DNA of 64,000 nt from Thiothrix lacustris DSM 21227 (GCF_000621325.1 NZ_JHYQ01000026.1:1-64000); one strand, 5' to 3'. Shown: positions 52,556-62,179, counted from the first letter of the stretch. Program-made: numbers and translations. Notes: generated from the sequence alone by a model not told the origin.

Positions 52556-53473
52556 TTACGCTTTATGCTTCGCTTCAATCATGTCATGGATGATCGGGTT
52601 CAGAATCAGTTCCATGGCCAGTACCATTTTGCCACCCGGCACGACGATGCTGTTACGGCGTGACATGAAGGAGTCGTGGATCATGGATAATAGGAATGGG
52701 AAGTCCACGTTGAAACGTTTCGGGTCAGCGAAACGGATGATCACGAAACTTTCATCCGGTGATGGAATATCACGCGCAATGAACGGGTTGGAGGTATCCA
52801 CGGTCGGCACACGCTGGAAGTTGATGTGGGTGCGTGAGAATTGCGGGGTGATGTGGTTAATGTAATCCGGCATCCGACGCATGATGGTGTCGACGGTCGC
52901 TTCCGGTGAATAGCCGCGCTCAGCGTGGTCACGGGAAATCTTCTGGATCCATTCAAGGTTTACGCTGGGTACAACCCCAATGCCCAGATCCACGTATTTA
53001 GCCACGTCGTAGCCACCGTATTTCTTAGTGGTACTGGCATCTTTCACCAAGCCATGCAGCCCTTCGTAGAACAGGATGTCTGTGTTGGCTTCGGTGTCTT
53101 CCCACGGAGTGAATTCGCCAGAACTCGCATTACAAGCCACACCCAAATCCGCCAATCGCTTGACGTGATGCACGGCTTCAGCATCGTTGTGCAGGTAGTA
53201 GCGCTTTTTGCCGCTGCCGGTTTCGCCGTAGCTTTTGAACAGGGCTTCCAGTGAGTGGAAGTCGTTGGCGTGAGGGCCAAAGTGGCTGAAATTACTTTCT
53301 ACTGCGGAGCGCTGCTTGAATTCAGCACGGGTAACGCTGTGGAAGCTATCGCCTTCCACCACTGTTGCCGTGATTTTTTCACGGAAGAAAATGTGCTCAA
53401 ACGCGCGTTTGACGAAGGTGGTGCCTGCACCGGAGGAACCTGTTACAGCGATAACTGGGTGTTTTTGGGACAT
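52556..53473 (-). CDS. prk: Phosphoribulokinase, class I
   Basis: The 305-residue bacterial-type kinase that makes ribulose-1,5-bisphosphate from ribulose-5-phosphate and ATP in the Calvin cycle. The start at 53473 follows GAGGAGA. The P-loop GSSGAGTTFVKRAFEHI, the EGDSFHSVTRAEFK block, and FYEGLHG (Walker B region) are present. It marks the organism as a carbon-fixing autotroph. No RuBisCO gene is in the window. The gene is isolated and preceded by a 490-base AT-rich gap. Confidence 0.96.
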   Translation of the reverse strand: MSQKHPVIAVTGSSGAGTTFVKRAFEHIFFREKITATVVEGDSFHSVTRAEFKQRSAVESNFSHFGPHANDFHSLEALFKSYGETGSGKKRYYLHNDAEAVHHVKRLADLGVACNASSGEFTPWEDTEANTDILFYEGLHGLVKDASTTKKYGGYDVAKYVDLGIGVVPSVNLEWIQKISRDHAERGYSPEATVDTIMRRMPDYINHITPQFSRTHINFQRVPTVDTSNPFIARDIPSPDESFVIIRFADPKRFNVDFPFLLSMIHDSFMSRRNSIVVPGGKMVLAMELILNPIIHDMIEAKHKA

Positions 53474-53963
53474 TGGAATTCTCCTCTCTAGAATGTGAAT
53501 GCGCAATCGACCAACATTCTAACCAAACGGGCGGCTTGCCTGTATATGCCTTTCGATAGGGATGCTCCCAAGGCCTTTATAGGGTGATCTTAATATTAGC
53601 TGAATCATGATCTTAAGTGAGTTATCCCCAGAACCTGTGGATAACTATGTGGAAAGTTTTGTTTGAAGGATGCTAGGTGGCTTGTTTTATAAGGATTATT
53701 GCCACATTGTGTAAAAAAACAACAATGAAAAATCCTTTTTAAATCATTGTGTTGCCATTTTGCTTCTGTTTTTCGTGGTATTATTTTGTGTAATGTCAAT
53801 TTTTGCTGTTGGTGTGGAGGGGTTGTGTATAACTTTGAAAATCATCACTGAAAAGTCTTGACACAATATGTTGTGTGACAGGGATTTTTTCCACACTAGA
53901 AGCATAATGCGTAGGGATCAGCTATCATTACCGCCTTTCCAATTACTTAGCCCCTATTTAGTT
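53474..53963. other. AT-rich intergenic stretch with DnaA-box-like sites
   Basis: About 490 bases between divergent prk and rimO, markedly A+T-rich from 53640 on. It holds two DnaA boxes fitting TTATNCACA (53636-53644 and 53824-53832, both on the reverse strand) and near matches at 53622-53630, 53706-53716 and 53887-53895. It also contains CACAATATGTTGTG (53862-53875), a palindrome overlapping a TTGACA at 53858. A reading frame over 53868-53963 is joined to rimO but looks non-coding. Confidence 0.5.
53622..53644. promoter_or_regulatory. DnaA-box pair in head-to-head arrangement
   Basis: TTATCCCCA (53622-53630) and TGTGGATAA (53636-53644). The second is the perfect reverse complement of the TTATCCACA consensus and the first has one mismatch. 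A further TGTGTATAA at 53824-53832 fits TTATNCACA. Alone these could be DnaA titration or regulation sites. Confidence 0.45.
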
Positions 53964-55274
53964 ATGAAGCAAGCTCAGCCCCGTGTCGGTTTCGTTAGTC
54001 TCGGTTGCCCCAAAGCATTGGTAGATTCCGAACGTATCCTTACCCAATTACGTGCCGAAGGTTATGAAATCAGCGGCAGTTACGATGATGCCGATCTGGT
54101 GGTAGTGAATACCTGCGGTTTCATTGATTCGGCGGTGGAAGAGTCGCTGGATGCGATTGGCGAAGCTTTGCATGAAAATGGCAAGGTGATCGTCACTGGC
54201 TGTCTGGGGGCAAACGCCGACAAGGTGCTGGATGCTTACCCTAACGTGCTGGCGGTCAGTGGCCCCCATGCTTATGAAGCGGTCATGCAATCGGTACACG
54301 CGCATCTGCCGCCGCTGCATGACCCGTATATGCACTTGATCCCGCCACAGGGTGTGCGCCTGACGCCGCGCCATTACGCTTACCTGAAGATTTCGGAAGG
54401 TTGTAACCACCGTTGTTCCTTCTGCATTATCCCGTCATTGCGGGGTGATCTGGTATCGCGCCCGATCGGTGATGTGTTGCAGGAAGCTGAAAATCTGGTG
54501 AATGCCGGTGTCAGAGAATTGCTGGTGATTTCACAAGATACCAGTGCTTATGGCATTGACGTGAAATACCGTACTGGTTTCTGGCAAGGCCGCCCGATCA
54601 AAACCCATTCCCAGCAATTGGCGGAAGCCTTGGGCGACATGGGTGTATGGGTGCGTCTGCATTATGTTTACCCTTACCCACACGTTGATAACCTGATTCC
54701 GTTGATGGCGGAAGGCAAAATTTTGCCGTATCTGGATATTCCTTTCCAACACGCCAGTCCTTCGGTGCTGAAGGCGATGCGTCGCCCGGCTCATGCAGAG
54801 AAAGTCTTGGATCGTTTGAAAAACTGGCGTGAAACCTGCCCGGATATCGCGGTGCGCAGTACCTTCATTGTGGGTTTCCCCGGTGAAACCGAGGACGACT
54901 TTGAGATGCTGTTGGACTTTTTGCAGGAAGCGCAACTTGACCGAGTGGGCGCCTTTACGTACTCAGCAGTGGACGGTGCGCCCGCCAATGCTATCGACGG
55001 CGCTGTTCCTGAGGAAGTCAAAGAGGAGCGTTTAGAGCGCTTTATGGAAGTACAGGCGGAGATCAGTGCGGCAAAGCTTAGTCGTTTGATCGGTAAAACC
55101 ATGACTGTACTGGTGGATGAAGCTGGTGATGGACAAAGTATTGCTCGCAGCCATCGTGATGCGCCTGAAATTGATGGGCAGGTTATTATTGAAGGCGTGG
55201 AGTTACCCGTTGGAGAGTTTGCCCAAGTGCGCATTACTCATGCTGATGAACATGATCTCTGGGGGGAAATTTAA
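53964..55274 (+). CDS. rimO: Ribosomal protein uS12 methylthiotransferase
   Basis: A 436-residue radical-SAM enzyme that adds a methylthio group to the aspartate of ribosomal protein S12. The start at [15 protein letters not shown] was chosen; the 32 residues before it look random and run through the promoter region. The N-terminal MTTase domain has [15 protein letters not shown] and [10 protein letters not shown], the radical-SAM motif is [11 protein letters not shown], and a TRAM domain ends the protein. [13 protein letters not shown] fits RimO and not MiaB. Confidence 0.95.
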   Translation: MKQAQPRVGFVSLGCPKALVDSERILTQLRAEGYEISGSYDDADLVVVNTCGFIDSAVEESLDAIGEALHENGKVIVTGCLGANADKVLDAYPNVLAVSGPHAYEAVMQSVHAHLPPLHDPYMHLIPPQGVRLTPRHYAYLKISEGCNHRCSFCIIPSLRGDLVSRPIGDVLQEAENLVNAGVRELLVISQDTSAYGIDVKYRTGFWQGRPIKTHSQQLAEALGDMGVWVRLHYVYPYPHVDNLIPLMAEGKILPYLDIPFQHASPSVLKAMRRPAHAEKVLDRLKNWRETCPDIAVRSTFIVGFPGETEDDFEMLLDFLQEAQLDRVGAFTYSAVDGAPANAIDGAVPEEVKEERLERFMEVQAEISAAKLSRLIGKTMTVLVDEAGDGQSIARSHRDAPEIDGQVIIEGVELPVGEFAQVRITHADEHDLWGEI

Positions 55275-55689
55275 TCATTATTGATAAGATAATTTAGTTT
55301 GCGTGATTTTTGCTATTTATTTACTCTGATAAAGAAGCTTTCGGGGTTGAGAGCTGGCTAACAATAGTTAAATGGATTCAGGTGCTGATCATTATCGTAA
55401 TGCTAGTGTATGTGTTATAGTGTATCTGATTATTATAACTAATTGCCATTTGATAAGGCACCCGTATAAGGGTTAATAAATATGACTAAAAAAATCAATA
55501 ACTTATGCAATTCTCTTGTCGAGAATCTGCATGACGCATTACCAATGCTTCTTATCATTGTTTTTTATCAAATGACGGTTTTAGAAATACCGATTCAAGA
55601 AATAGTCGAAATGTTAGGCTGGGTATTATTCATATCATTTGGAATGATTATGATTATATAAAATATAAGAATGATTATAAAGTAGACAT
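55275..55689. other. AT-rich stretch after rimO
   Basis: About 400 bases, very A+T-rich. It contains the short DUF1538-like frame at 55482-55661 and ends in a terminator. The 200 bases just after rimO hold no gene that I can support. Confidence 0.4.
55482..55661 (+). pseudogene. DUF1538-like N-terminal fragment (59 residues)
   Basis: An ATG-started frame of 59 codons ending in TAA. Residues 14-55 (DALPMLLIIVFYQMTVLEIP and a following hydrophobic helix) resemble the start of the DUF1538 membrane domain, which normally runs much longer through several helices. The frame stops where the next helix would continue. It may be a decayed DUF1538 gene or a small two-helix membrane protein. No strong ribosome site is seen (AAGGGTT at -10). 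The family match is by eye. Confidence 0.4.
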
Positions 55690-55718
55690 AAAAAAACCCG
55701 CGTAAGCGGGTTTTTTTA
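55690..55718. terminator. Bidirectional intrinsic terminator
   Basis: AAAAAACCCGC, loop GTAA, GCGGGTTTTTTT. With A-runs on the left and T-runs on the right, it can serve both the short plus-strand frame and the minus-strand dacB-like gene ending at 55745. Confidence 0.88.
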
Positions 55719-55744
55719 TTCGATCATTAATCGGTTTTGTTTAT

Positions 55745-57265
55745 TTATTGTGCGCTTGCGACATTATTTTGAGAACCATAGTATACCCACTCTACCAAAT
55801 CATCATGTGCTTCTTTGGCAGTAGCACGAATATTGGCATCATTGTGTAATAGGGCAACGACGTAGGTTTGTCCATTGGCAGCAGTCAAGTAGCCAGCTAA
55901 TGCACGTACATCACGCAATGTTCCTGTTTTGAATTTACCGCGTCCTGTCAAATTCTTCAGACGATTTTTTACAGTACCATCTGTACCAAGTACCGCCATT
56001 GAGCGCATTAAATCATCACGATAAGGGCTATTATAGGCGTCGACTAACATCTCCCCCATTTCCCGCGTTGAAATACGTTCTATCCGGCTGAGGCCAGAAC
56101 CATTTTCGATTTTTAGGTTAGAAAAGCGCAGTCCCCGGCTTTCTAGCCACTGTCCCACTGCACCAGCCCCTTTTTGGGTTGTACCCGGTGCACCGAATTG
56201 TTTCGCTCCCGCAGAAAGGAGTAATTGGCGGGCTTTGACGTTATTACTTTCTTTGTTGATTTCAACAATGATGTCGCGCAGGGGAGATGAATACTGCGTA
56301 TTAACCAGTTTTGCGCCCGCCGGTACGGATTGTACTTGTAGGCCACCATTTAGCGTGCCGCTCATTTCACCCACCCAGATACGCCAGAAATCGGCGAACA
56401 GATTGGCGTTTAGATCGCTACCGTTGCGCGGTTTGATCGGGCACATGCGCTCAACTTGCCCTGCTTTGTTGCGCATTTCGTAACAACTGCCGCGTTCGTT
56501 ATAGAGCAATGCTTCTGGCTGGGCGTTGTAATCAGCATTCACATTGTTATCGATAGCCGCTTGCTGTGGCACATTGAAGTAACTTTTATCGACGACGAAG
56601 TTACCGTTGATATTACGCACACCCTGTGCCCGTAGGGCTTGTAGCAATTGACGGAAATCTTGTTCACCGAAGTTAGGGTTGCCGTAACCTTTAATAACGA
56701 CATCCCCTTGCAACGTGTCACCCATTTGGTTGCCGGTTGTATAAATTTCTGTAGGCCAGCGGTAGTTTGGGCCTAGTACACCTAAGGCTGTATAGGTTGT
56801 AACAAGTTTCATCGTAGATGCGGGGTTACGGGGAGTATCAGCATAGGCTACTAGTAGTGGTTGTGCCCCGCTAACCGGGCGGACATACGCCCCAAGGTTT
56901 TGCTCTGGTAGGCCACGCAGCCGCAGACTGCTGGCGATATTGTCAGGTAGTCTATTCAGTCGGCCTTGGCCACGATAGGTCTTGTCAGCCCCTGCTGAAC
57001 CTAGTTGGGTTGGTGTTATTTGGGCAGCAGGTGTACTGTTATTTTCTCTATTTGTTGAGGCAATCTGCTGATTTTGTTGTTGAATGTAAGGTTGAGATTG
57101 TGTGCTGCGTGTAGTGGGTTGAGGCTGAGATACCTCAAAAAGTTCAGGTTGCGCATGTGTATCCCCATTACTAGCCAGCGCTGTGTTTGGCTGAACATTT
57201 TGGGAGCTACAGGCCGCTAGCGACGTTGCTAGCATTAATAGTGCGCCAATATGTAAAATTCGCAT
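55745..57265 (-). CDS. dacB: D-alanyl-D-alanine carboxypeptidase/endopeptidase, PBP4 (DacB) type lipoprotein
   Basis: A 506-residue S13-family peptidase acting on peptidoglycan side chains and cross-links in the periplasm. The start at 57265 follows CGGGGA and gives a signal with lipobox SLAACSS, so it is a predicted lipoprotein. A Gln/Asn/Thr-rich linker (residues about 20-95) precedes the catalytic part. The motifs are PASTMKL (SxxK), ESNNVKA (SxN) and GKFKTGTLRD (KTG), all intact. E. coli PBP4 is soluble, so lipid anchoring is a variation. Confidence 0.9.
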   Translation of the reverse strand: MRILHIGALLMLATSLAACSSQNVQPNTALASNGDTHAQPELFEVSQPQPTTRSTQSQPYIQQQNQQIASTNRENNSTPAAQITPTQLGSAGADKTYRGQGRLNRLPDNIASSLRLRGLPEQNLGAYVRPVSGAQPLLVAYADTPRNPASTMKLVTTYTALGVLGPNYRWPTEIYTTGNQMGDTLQGDVVIKGYGNPNFGEQDFRQLLQALRAQGVRNINGNFVVDKSYFNVPQQAAIDNNVNADYNAQPEALLYNERGSCYEMRNKAGQVERMCPIKPRNGSDLNANLFADFWRIWVGEMSGTLNGGLQVQSVPAGAKLVNTQYSSPLRDIIVEINKESNNVKARQLLLSAGAKQFGAPGTTQKGAGAVGQWLESRGLRFSNLKIENGSGLSRIERISTREMGEMLVDAYNSPYRDDLMRSMAVLGTDGTVKNRLKNLTGRGKFKTGTLRDVRALAGYLTAANGQTYVVALLHNDANIRATAKEAHDDLVEWVYYGSQNNVASAQ

Positions 57266-57529
57266 TGATTCCCCGTTTTTCATAATTCCATACCTAATAT
57301 GAGTCTAGTGCCCCGTTCACAAACAGGTTAGATAAAAAGTTATTGTAAGCCCAGTTATTGGATAAGTCTTTCACAATGTCGATCATATAGAGACTTAATA
57401 CCCTTGAAAAGTTCAGTGATTTTTCTGAATAGGGCTTGACAATGGAACTTCCTGGAGTGTTTTACAATAAGAATGTGCGTGTTATCCTTAGCAACGACGC
57501 TAATCTTAGTCGGAGGATTATAGAAAAAA

Positions 57530-58336
57530 ATGAAAATAGTAAAGCATAATATATTATCAGGTTGGACTCGGCCTGTCGGCATTGGCATAACGGCTTTGGC
57601 TCTTGCCGTCACGTTCAGCTTACCAACATCCGTTGCAGCGAAAGAGAAAAAATCCGCTAGTAAGGTGACAGTAAGTAAGAAAAGCAATAAAAGAGTCAGC
57701 AAAAAAACCAGCAAGTCTAAAGTTTTGATAAAAAATATAAAAAAGTCAGATAAAGTTGGAAAATCCACTCAAACATCAGCGACTAAAACAACTAAGGTAA
57801 CCAAGACAAGTCAAAGTAAGATTGCCAGTAAAAAGCACAGTAAATCTGCCGTCAAGCGTGTTAGCTACCAACCAAAGCAACATTCATCCTCGTTAGCGTG
57901 GAATCCATCCACTGACTCCAAGCAAGCTTATTATGTGATGCCAACCGCATTTGAGGGCGCTGTGGGCAAGCCGCAACAGCCACCTAAATACCTGCAACCT
58001 TCTACGGATTCTGTTCAAAAATCCGCTGAATCCGACAAAGTGCATCAGGTGGGTACAGCCTCTTATTACAGTGATAAATTCGACGGTCGTAAAACCGCCA
58101 GTGGCGAGCGTTTTGACCAAGATGATCTTACCTGTGCGCATGGTAGTTTACCGTTTGGTTGCCGTATTCGCGTCACCAACCTGCGTAACAACAAGGCAGT
58201 GGAAGTTAAAGTCAATGATCGCGGTGGTTTCAGTAAACAGGGTGGTCGGGTCGTCGATCTATCCAAAGCAGCGGCCAAAGAAATTGGCATGATGGGAACC
58301 GGCACTGCCAAGGTGAAGGTTGAGGTATTGCAATAA
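57530..58336 (+). CDS. rlpA: RlpA-family septal ring lytic transglycosylase
   Basis: A 268-residue exported protein. A signal-like segment ends near SVAAKEK. Residues 38-115 are a Lys/Ser/Thr-rich low-complexity linker. The C-terminal 95 residues are the RlpA double-psi beta-barrel: GTASYYSDKFDGRKTASGE, LTCAHGSLPFGCRIRVTNL and KVNDRGGFSKQGGRVVDLSKAAA. RlpA cleaves stem-peptide-free glycan at division sites. There is no SPOR domain and no lipobox. Its TAA stop overlaps the first codon of the downstream kinase frame. Confidence 0.9.
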   Translation: MKIVKHNILSGWTRPVGIGITALALAVTFSLPTSVAAKEKKSASKVTVSKKSNKRVSKKTSKSKVLIKNIKKSDKVGKSTQTSATKTTKVTKTSQSKIASKKHSKSAVKRVSYQPKQHSSSLAWNPSTDSKQAYYVMPTAFEGAVGKPQQPPKYLQPSTDSVQKSAESDKVHQVGTASYYSDKFDGRKTASGERFDQDDLTCAHGSLPFGCRIRVTNLRNNKAVEVKVNDRGGFSKQGGRVVDLSKAAAKEIGMMGTGTAKVKVEVLQ

Positions 58337-60099
58337 ACCATCAGCGAAGGCTACTTTCACATAACCGTGCGGTAGCCTTTGCCTTGGTAGTGCTGTTTGT
58401 GGCTTTAACGTTGCTGACGGTTTACTACGCGGTGCGGCAAAGCGCCGAACAACGCTTGCGTCAGGAAACCCTTGCTCTCTCACAGCAATTGGTCGGGCAG
58501 TTAACTGCCGAACTGGAAAAACACCGTTACCTGCCTGAATTATTGGCGAAAACCCTTGATCTGCGCCCCGTATTACGTTCTTCAAACGCTGATTCTGCCG
58601 CTTTGGCAACCCTCAACCACACCTTGGAAACCACCAACCGTATTGCTGGAACAGCCGACATTTACCTGATGCGTCGGGATGGTATCACCCTTGCGGCGAG
58701 TAACTGGAATACGGGCGCGTCATTTGTAGGCAAGAATTTTGCGTTTCGCCAATACTTCAAACAAGCCATGCAGGGGCAGTTGGGGCGTTACTACGCATTG
58801 GGGACGACCTCCAAAAAACGCGGTTACTATTTCGCCCATGCGGTGAGTGATGCCGCAGGCGAGCCGTTGGGGGTGATGGTGGTGAAAGTCGACATCAATA
58901 CTCAGGAAGAACAATGGAAGCAGGAAAGCGCTGATTTCATAGTGACTGACCGTGACGGGGTGGTGTTCATGTCTAGCGAACCCGCGTGGCGTTTACATTC
59001 CTTGCAGCCCTTATCTGAGGCAACGCAAACCGCTCTGTATCAAAATCAGCGTTATGACCAGCAAGTGATTGAAGCGCTGCCGGGGCAATGGTCGATTAGC
59101 CCAACTACCGAGTGGCAACAAGTACCTGTTGAGCGGCGGCAGTCGTTGGTGCACAAGAGGGCAATGACTTTCATTGATTGGGATGTCTATGTCCTCACCG
59201 ATTGGAGTAGCGTCACCCGTAGTGTGCTGATAACGGTGCTGTTAACGGCTTTTATGCTGCTGCTCACCCTTTTGCTGTTGTATGTTTTGTGGAAAAACCA
59301 GCGCCAACGCCGTGACTACGAGCAACAAGCTCGTGAAGAACTTGAAGCTAAAGTGGTCGAACGTACCCGTGAATTGCACCGCACTCAGGAAGAATTGGTA
59401 CAAGCCGCGAAAATGGCAGCACTGGGGCAGCTTTCCGCCGGGATCAACCACGAAATCAATAACCCGCTGACCGCGATTCGTGCTTACGCCGACAATGCCA
59501 CGCAATTCCTCGACATTGGCAAGCCGGACATTGCCCGCAGCAATCTGGTGGAAATCGTTGGCTTGACCGAACGCATGGCCGCGATTACCCGCCAACTCAA
59601 AACCTTTTCGCGCAAAAGTGCCGGGCAGATTGAAACCTGCGATTTGCACCGGGCGCTGGATTCCGCCCTCAGCATTGTCCAGCCGAAACTCGCGCAAAGC
59701 CGAATTGTGCTGGAACAATACCGTGCCGAGCAGACCCGTTACGTGCAGGCCGATCTGGTGTGGCTGGAACAGATTCTGGTCAACCTGTTGAGCAATGCTG
59801 CTGAAGCGGTGCTGGAACAAGATGAACAACGCCTCTGGATTCTGGTGCAAACGGCAGATGGGCAAGTCTGCGTCAGTGTACGTGACAATGGCGCGGGGAT
59901 TAGCGAAGATGCCATGCCGCATGTATTTGAAGCCTTCTTTACCACCAAAACCATTGGTAAAGGTTTAGGGCTGGGCTTGTCGATTTCCTACCGACTCGCC
60001 CGCGACATGAATGGTCATTTGAGTGTGACGAACGCCCCGCAAGGTGGCGCGGTTTTCACCCTAACCCTGCAACAGGCCGCTGACGGAGGTCAAGCATGA
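58333..60099 (+). CDS. Sensor histidine kinase, DctB-like
   Basis: A membrane kinase of about 588 residues with a periplasmic Cache-type sensor between two helices (near residues 16-36 and 298-320), then a coiled coil (REELEAKVVERTRELHRTQEEL), HisKA with His in GINHEINNPLTAIRAYADN, and HATPase motifs LLSNAAEAVLEQ, DNGAGISE and GKGLGLGLSIS. The frame is open to 58324 but has no ATG, GTG or TTG before TTG 58384, which would cut into the first helix. ATA at 58333 overlaps rlpA's stop as ATAA and lies 7 bases after AGGT. The start is therefore uncertain. DctB-type kinases sense C4-dicarboxylates; the ligand here is unknown. Confidence 0.85.
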   Translation: MNHQRRLLSHNRAVAFALVVLFVALTLLTVYYAVRQSAEQRLRQETLALSQQLVGQLTAELEKHRYLPELLAKTLDLRPVLRSSNADSAALATLNHTLETTNRIAGTADIYLMRRDGITLAASNWNTGASFVGKNFAFRQYFKQAMQGQLGRYYALGTTSKKRGYYFAHAVSDAAGEPLGVMVVKVDINTQEEQWKQESADFIVTDRDGVVFMSSEPAWRLHSLQPLSEATQTALYQNQRYDQQVIEALPGQWSISPTTEWQQVPVERRQSLVHKRAMTFIDWDVYVLTDWSSVTRSVLITVLLTAFMLLLTLLLLYVLWKNQRQRRDYEQQAREELEAKVVERTRELHRTQEELVQAAKMAALGQLSAGINHEINNPLTAIRAYADNATQFLDIGKPDIARSNLVEIVGLTERMAAITRQLKTFSRKSAGQIETCDLHRALDSALSIVQPKLAQSRIVLEQYRAEQTRYVQADLVWLEQILVNLLSNAAEAVLEQDEQRLWILVQTADGQVCVSVRDNGAGISEDAMPHVFEAFFTTKTIGKGLGLGLSISYRLARDMNGHLSVTNAPQGGAVFTLTLQQAADGGQA

Positions 60100-61451
60100 T
60101 CGCGCCCAACATTATTCTGGTCGATGACGAAAAAGCCGTGCGTGATTCCACCGCGCAATCGCTGATGCTGGCGGGTTATGAGGTGGAAACCTTTAGCAGT
60201 GCTGCCGAGGCTTTGCATAAAATCACGCTGGAATTCGAGGGTGTGATTATTTCCGATATCCGAATGCCGGAGATGGATGGTTTGGAATTCCTTCAGCGTG
60301 TCTTGAAAATTGACCGTGATTTGCCGGTTATTTTGATCAGTGGGCACGCCGATGTCGCCACCGCCGTAGCCGCCATCCGCAAGGGCGGCTATGACCTGCT
60401 GGAAAAACCGTTTTCCAACACCCAATTGGTGGAAGTGGTGAAACGCGCCGGTGAAAAACGCCGCCTGACGCTGGAAAATCGCGCTCTGAAAGAAGCGCTG
60501 GAAAACCAGACCCGCCCCGGCCCGCGCATTATTGGGCAAACGCCCTCGATCATGAACTTGCGCAAAATGATTACCCGCATTGCCAACGTTAACGCAGATG
60601 TGTTGGTCATGGGGGAAACCGGCACGGGCAAGGAACTGGTGGCGCGTTCCATCCACGAACAAAGCCTGCGCCGTGATCACAATTACGTGGCAATCAATTG
60701 CGCGGCGATCCCCGCCAGTTTGCTCGACAGCGAATTGTTTGGGCACGAGGCGGGGGCTTTCACCGGGGCACAAGGTAAGCGAATCGGCAAGTTTGAACAC
60801 GCCAATGGTGGCACGCTGTTTCTGGATGAAATTGAAGGAATGCCATTGCTGACCCAAGCGCCGCTGCTGCGGGTATTGCAGGAACGCAAGATTGAACGGC
60901 TGGGTTCTAATAAATTGATTCCGCTTGATATTCGCGTAATTGCCGCCACCAAGGTCGATTTGAAAGGGGCGGCAGAACGCGCGGAATTCCGGCAGGATTT
61001 GTATTACCGCCTGAACGTGGTGACGCTGGAAATCCCGCCGTTGCGGGCGCGGCGTGAAGACATTCCGCTGCTGTTCCAGCATTTTGTGTTGATTGCCGCC
61101 GCTCGCTGTGAAACCGAAGTGCCGCCACTCAACAGTCAGGCACTGCATGTGTTGATGGGGCACGACTGGCCGGGCAATATCCGTGAATTGCGTAATATTG
61201 CCGAGCGTTACGTGCTGCTGGGTGAAGCTTACAATTTCGACTTGGCGGTGCTGATGAATGCGGGTGACAAGCTCGAAGGCTTGTCACTCACTCAACAAGT
61301 GGCCTGTTTTGAGAAAACCCTGCTGGTGCAAGCGCTCAACCACCATCAGGGCAATACCCGTGCCGTGATGGAAGCGCTGGACTTGCCGCGCAAAACGCTG
61401 ACCGACAAGCTGAAAAAGTACGGGCTGGATCGCGAACAATTCCGGGAGTAA
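60096..61451 (+). CDS. Sigma-54-dependent response regulator, DctD-like
   Basis: A 451-residue NtrC-family regulator. The receiver domain (1-120) has VDDEKAVRDS and the phospho-acceptor Asp in IISDIRMPEMDG. The AAA+ domain has GETGTGKELVA, the sigma-54 contact loop GAFTGAQ and GGTLFLDEIEG. A Fis-type HTH ends the protein (HQGNTRAVMEALDLPRKTLTDKLKKYGL). It overlaps the kinase gene by ATGA. Its targets are unknown, and no dicarboxylate transporter gene is in the window. Confidence 0.95.
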   Translation: MIAPNIILVDDEKAVRDSTAQSLMLAGYEVETFSSAAEALHKITLEFEGVIISDIRMPEMDGLEFLQRVLKIDRDLPVILISGHADVATAVAAIRKGGYDLLEKPFSNTQLVEVVKRAGEKRRLTLENRALKEALENQTRPGPRIIGQTPSIMNLRKMITRIANVNADVLVMGETGTGKELVARSIHEQSLRRDHNYVAINCAAIPASLLDSELFGHEAGAFTGAQGKRIGKFEHANGGTLFLDEIEGMPLLTQAPLLRVLQERKIERLGSNKLIPLDIRVIAATKVDLKGAAERAEFRQDLYYRLNVVTLEIPPLRARREDIPLLFQHFVLIAAARCETEVPPLNSQALHVLMGHDWPGNIRELRNIAERYVLLGEAYNFDLAVLMNAGDKLEGLSLTQQVACFEKTLLVQALNHHQGNTRAVMEALDLPRKTLTDKLKKYGLDREQFRE

Positions 61452-61453
61452 CG

Positions 61454-62176
61454 ATGACACACCGCACTTGGTTCTTGCTGTTATTGGGTTTGTTTCTGGT
61501 GTGGGCGGTGGTGTTGGGGATTGCGCCGCTCTACCGCCACGATTGGCTGTTGGAAAATGTGCTGTCGCTGGCGGCGGTGATCTTGCTGTTCAGCACTCGC
61601 AAGTCGTTCACCTTGTCACGCCTTTCCTATGCCTTGATCTTTATTTTCCTGTTCCTGCATGAGCTTGGCACGCACTATACCTATGCCGAAGTGCCGTATG
61701 ACCCGTGGTGGCAGAGTGCGTTTGGCTATTCCTTGAACGAGGCGTTGGGGTTTGAGCGTAACCATTTTGACCGGCTGGTGCATTTTTTGTATGGCCTGTT
61801 GCTGGCGTATCCGGTGCGGGAAATGTTTATCCGCGTGGCTGATGTGAAAGGCTTCTGGAGCTATTTCCTGCCGCTGGATTTAACCATGTCGACCTCGATG
61901 CTGTATGAACTGGTGGAATGGGCGGTGGCGGAAGTGTTTGGCGGCGAATTGGGCATGGCTTACCTCGGTACGCAAGGCGATGTGTGGGATGCGCACAAGG
62001 ATATGGGGCTGGCAAGTTTGGGGGCGCTGCTGGCGATGCTGGTAACAGCAGGTATGAATGGGTGGCTGCAACGCGATTTCGCCCGCGAGTGGAACGAAAG
62101 CCTGCGCGTCAAACATGCCGAACCGCTGGGGGAAGATGAAATTCGGCGGATGTTGGAGGAGGCTGACCGTGGCTGA
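61454..62176 (+). CDS. DUF2238 family membrane protein
   Basis: A 240-residue protein with about six hydrophobic segments. It is recognised by the FLFLHELGTHYTYAEVPYDPW, GFERNHFDRLVHFLYGLLLAYPVRE and YLGTQGDVWDAHKDMGLA blocks of DUF2238 (YjdF-like). These conserved His, Asp and Glu residues sit at helix ends. The function is unknown. It starts 2 bases after the response regulator and is likely in the same operon. Confidence 0.88.
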   Translation: MTHRTWFLLLLGLFLVWAVVLGIAPLYRHDWLLENVLSLAAVILLFSTRKSFTLSRLSYALIFIFLFLHELGTHYTYAEVPYDPWWQSAFGYSLNEALGFERNHFDRLVHFLYGLLLAYPVREMFIRVADVKGFWSYFLPLDLTMSTSMLYELVEWAVAEVFGGELGMAYLGTQGDVWDAHKDMGLASLGALLAMLVTAGMNGWLQRDFAREWNESLRVKHAEPLGEDEIRRMLEEADRG

Positions 62177-62179
62177 TTA

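Noticed and set aside
53868-53963. N-terminal extension of RimO in the open frame
   Set aside because: The 32 residues precede the family's conserved start, use a TTG and overlap promoter-like and DnaA-box-like sequence.
57436-57468. TTGACA and TACAAT upstream of rlpA as a sigma-70 promoter
   Set aside because: The spacing is 21 bases, outside the usual 16-18, so I do not call it.
57355-57768. Leu/Phe-rich minus-strand frame opposite rlpA's linker
   Set aside because: The hydrophobic runs are the antisense of the Lys/Ser/Thr linker of RlpA.
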